From positions 67,229-131,228 of the forward strand of contig CAZOHN010000001.1 in the NCBI GenBank assembly GCA_964579325.1: 64,000 bases of DNA. Direction: 5' to 3'. Shown here piece after piece: positions 62,154 through 64,000 of the stretch (its first letter is position 1; every line of letters begins with the position of its first letter). Both the position numbers and the translations under genes were made by a program. Below the pieces are notes generated by a model, which was given only the letters and a program-made list of their open reading frames with translations, was not told the origin of the DNA and ran no database searches. The stretch is from CAZOHN01 sp964579325. Lineage in GTDB: Bacteria; Pseudomonadota; Alphaproteobacteria; Rhodobacterales; Rhodobacteraceae.

Positions 62154-63728
62154 ATGACACAGGACATTCTGGCACTGCTTGGCGGGATCGGGTTGTTCCT
62201 GTTCGGAATGCAGACGATGACGGGAGCCCTGCGCCGGCTCGCGAGCCGCAACATGCGCGCCGTCCTCGCGCGGTTCACCCGCACGCCGCTCTCCGGCGCC
62301 ATGACCGGGGCTGCCGTCACAGCGACGATCCAATCGTCCAGCGCGACCGTGATGACGACGATCGGCTTCGTCGGTGCAGGGCTGCTGACATTCCCGCAGG
62401 CTGTCGGCGTCGTGATGGGAGCGAACGTGGGAACCACCGCGACGGGCTGGATGGTTGCCATCCTCGGGATCAAGCTGGCACTCGGCAAGCTCGCGTTGCC
62501 ACTCCTGTTCCTCGGCAGTCTCGCGATGCTCCTCGGTCGCAGGTCGGTCGTGCGGGTCGGCGAGGCACTGGCCGGTTTCGCGCTGGTTTTCCTGGGACTT
62601 GACATGATGGCGACGGCCACGGCGACGGTCGAGCCCTTGCTCTCTCGGTCACTCGCGTCGAGCGACACGCTTTCTGGATTGTTCGTGCTCATAGCCACCG
62701 GCTTTGCCTTCACTGCCGTCGTGCAGTCGTCGAGTGCGGGCGTGGCCACCGTGCTGGTGCTTCTCGGCGGCGGGGCTCTGTCCCTTATGCAGGCGGCGGC
62801 GCTGGTGATCGGGATGGACATCGGCACGACGCTCAAATCGCTGCTCGCCACGCTCGGAGGTGGGCGCGACATGCGGCGGACGGCAGCCGCGCACGTCGGC
62901 TACAACATCGTTACCGCTGTTGTCGCCTTTCTGCTTCTCGGGTTCGTGCCACATCTCCTGCGGTTCACGGGCGGCGACGAGACCACGGCGCTGGTGATTT
63001 TTCACACGCTCTTCAACGTGTCGGGCGCGGTGCTCCTCCTCCCGGTTGCGGGGGACTTCGCAAGACTGATCGAGCGGATCGTGCCGGGAGGGCGCGGAAC
63101 GCTCCCCGAACCGCTCGACCGGGCGCTCTTGGCCGAACCCGAAGCCGCGCTCGATGCGGCACGGTCGGCTGGCGGGAAGATAGCGGCCACGCGCTTTCGC
63201 CAGACCGCTTCGGCGCTGCGCGGGTTGCGTGTGGACGGCGAGGACTCGCTTCAGGCAATCGAGGACATCGAGGAGTTCCTGACGGAACTGGCGGTGCCCG
63301 ATGGGCGCGAGGGTCCGCGAAACCGGCTTTCTGCCCTTCTCCACCTGACCGATCACCTGAACCGCTTTCAGCATCGGGCCAGCCAGTCCGAGCGGATCGC
63401 GGCGCTGGCGCGTGATCCGGCGCTGCGGCGTCCCGCGCGGGCGCTGGCAGCTGCGCTGGACCTCGCGGCGGCGGCGCCGGCGGACTCGGATCTGGCGGTC
63501 CGGCTAGGGCGGCTCAACCATATGATTGCAGGGCGAACGGCGCGGTTGCGACGGTCGGTCCTGCTGCGCGAGCACGTAGGTCTCGTTAGCCAGCACGATG
63601 TCTTCGCTCTGACCGACGCCTTGCGTTGGCTCGAACGCGTGTCGTCCCATGCCGAGCGGATCGTCCACTACGGCGCGGCGGCGGCGCAGGAACGCCCGGC
63701 GAAGCAGGACGTCCAGCCCGGCGGTTAG
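62154..63728 (+). CDS. Na/Pi-cotransporter-family protein
   Basis: The 524-residue protein has the two Na/Pi cotransporter repeats, each with a QSSS motif ('[20 protein letters not shown]' and '[20 protein letters not shown]'), and a C-terminal helical, PhoU-like cytoplasmic part (about residues 340-524) after '[20 protein letters not shown]'. ATG 62154 is chosen; an upstream in-frame start has no site. Phosphate or other anion uptake is inferred from family. The stop overlaps the leuB stop on the opposite strand by 2 bases. Confidence 0.9.
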   Translation: MTQDILALLGGIGLFLFGMQTMTGALRRLASRNMRAVLARFTRTPLSGAMTGAAVTATIQSSSATVMTTIGFVGAGLLTFPQAVGVVMGANVGTTATGWMVAILGIKLALGKLALPLLFLGSLAMLLGRRSVVRVGEALAGFALVFLGLDMMATATATVEPLLSRSLASSDTLSGLFVLIATGFAFTAVVQSSSAGVATVLVLLGGGALSLMQAAALVIGMDIGTTLKSLLATLGGGRDMRRTAAAHVGYNIVTAVVAFLLLGFVPHLLRFTGGDETTALVIFHTLFNVSGAVLLLPVAGDFARLIERIVPGGRGTLPEPLDRALLAEPEAALDAARSAGGKIAATRFRQTASALRGLRVDGEDSLQAIEDIEEFLTELAVPDGREGPRNRLSALLHLTDHLNRFQHRASQSERIAALARDPALRRPARALAAALDLAAAAPADSDLAVRLGRLNHMIAGRTARLRRSVLLREHVGLVSQHDVFALTDALRWLERVSSHAERIVHYGAAAAQERPAKQDVQPGG

Positions 63729-64000
63729 AGCGTAGCGTCGAGCGCCGCGACGATGGCATCGCCCATCGCGGATGTCGTGACGGGTGTGCCGCCAGCGGGA
63801 CCCATCAGGTCGGCCGTGCGCAGGCCATCGGCCAGTACCGCCTCGACCGCCTGCTCGACCCGCGTCGCCTCGTCGCCGAGGTCGAAGCTGTAGCGCAGCG
63901 CCATGGCGAAGCTGAGGATGCAGGCGATCGGGTTGGCCTTGCCCTGACCGGCGATGTCGGGGGCCGAGCCGTGGACGGGCTCGTAGAGCGCCTTGGGCCG
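63725..64000 (-). CDS. leuB: 3-isopropylmalate dehydrogenase, C-terminal fragment (5' end outside window)
   Basis: Leucine synthesis enzyme. The visible 91 C-terminal residues read '[20 protein letters not shown]' followed by [19 protein letters not shown] and end '[12 protein letters not shown]', the standard LeuB C-terminus with the NAD-binding [12 protein letters not shown] motif. The gene continues beyond base 64000. It converges with the Na/Pi gene, with overlapping stop codons. Confidence 0.95.
   Translation of the reverse strand, partial: RPKALYEPVHGSAPDIAGQGKANPIACILSFAMALRYSFDLGDEATRVEQAVEAVLADGLRTADLMGPAGGTPVTTSAMGDAIVAALDATL

Noticed and set aside
62009..62872. Upstream extension of the DMT transporter frame to 609 codons
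   Set aside because: The extra part is Ser/Arg/Thr-rich antisense of the Na/Pi gene; the transporter starts naturally at 62008.

Overview
The window is GC-rich, densely packed bacterial chromosome. It most likely comes from a Rhodobacteraceae-type alphaproteobacterium. The evidence is a flagellar cluster with FlbT, FlaF, a DUF1217 protein, a MotE-like protein and a short FlgJ partnered by a separate lytic transglycosylase; CtrA-like TTAA-N7-TTAA-type sites; the order ubiB-ubiE / mutM-ech-rpsT-dnaA-dnaN-recF-gyrB; and a DddP-like M24 enzyme beside an MttB-family methyltransferase. No insertion sequence, prophage, CRISPR array or rRNA was seen.

Layout. (1) 1-3527: the C-terminus of an AAA+ ATPase, overlapped by a gene for a 1087-residue exported, membrane-anchored protein of unknown function. 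(2) 3590-30249: flagellar genes in several transcription blocks. These are fliP-fliN-fliH-fliF (minus); fliL, a small coiled-coil membrane protein, a motE-like gene, motA, an 839-residue unknown, sltF, flhA, fliR, flhB and a fliJ-like gene (plus); a second fliL, flgH, flgA, flgG, flgF, fliQ, fliE, flgC, flgB (minus); fliI (plus); a DUF1217 gene, flbT, flaF, flagellin, a flgN-like gene and flgJ (minus); fliK-flgD (plus). MotB, FliG, FliM, FlgE, FlgI and FlgK/L are not in the window. (3) 30251-42661: housekeeping genes around dnaA: ubiB, ubiE, mutM, an enoyl-CoA hydratase, rpsT, dnaA, dnaN, recF, a VOC protein, a LysE-type exporter and gyrB. (4) 42658-47132: an ECF sigma/anti-sigma pair divergent from a subtilisin-like protease whose mature N-terminus is Asp/Gly/Asn-rich. 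It is followed by an uncharacterised 236-residue protein and two tandem paralogous secreted proteins with Asp-rich or Ser/Asn-repeat tails. (5) 47224-51706: fmt, a free-methionine-sulfoxide reductase, an NlpC/P60 peptidase coupled to an M17 aminopeptidase, a small exported protein and an Hpt-like helical protein. (6) 51850-53846: beta-carbonic anhydrase, SbtA and an SbtB-like PII protein, together a compact bicarbonate-handling operon. (7) 53895-55382: an unknown gene and asd. (8) 55477-60904: four genes with successive 4-base overlaps (2OG-Fe(II) oxygenase, fatty-acid-desaturase-like protein, DddP-like M24 protein, MttB-like methyltransferase) divergent from a LysR regulator, probably a catabolic operon for a methylated onium compound. 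(9) 60915-64000: tRNA-Pro(CGG), a DMT-family transporter, a Na/Pi cotransporter-like protein and the 3' end of leuB.

The least explained parts are the Asp-rich secreted-protein locus with its ECF/protease neighbour, the M24/MttB/desaturase/2OG operon, the bicarbonate operon, the AAA+/1087-residue pair at the left edge and the 839-residue flagellar-locus protein. Family assignments were made by eye from translated sequence and recalled motifs; no database search was run.
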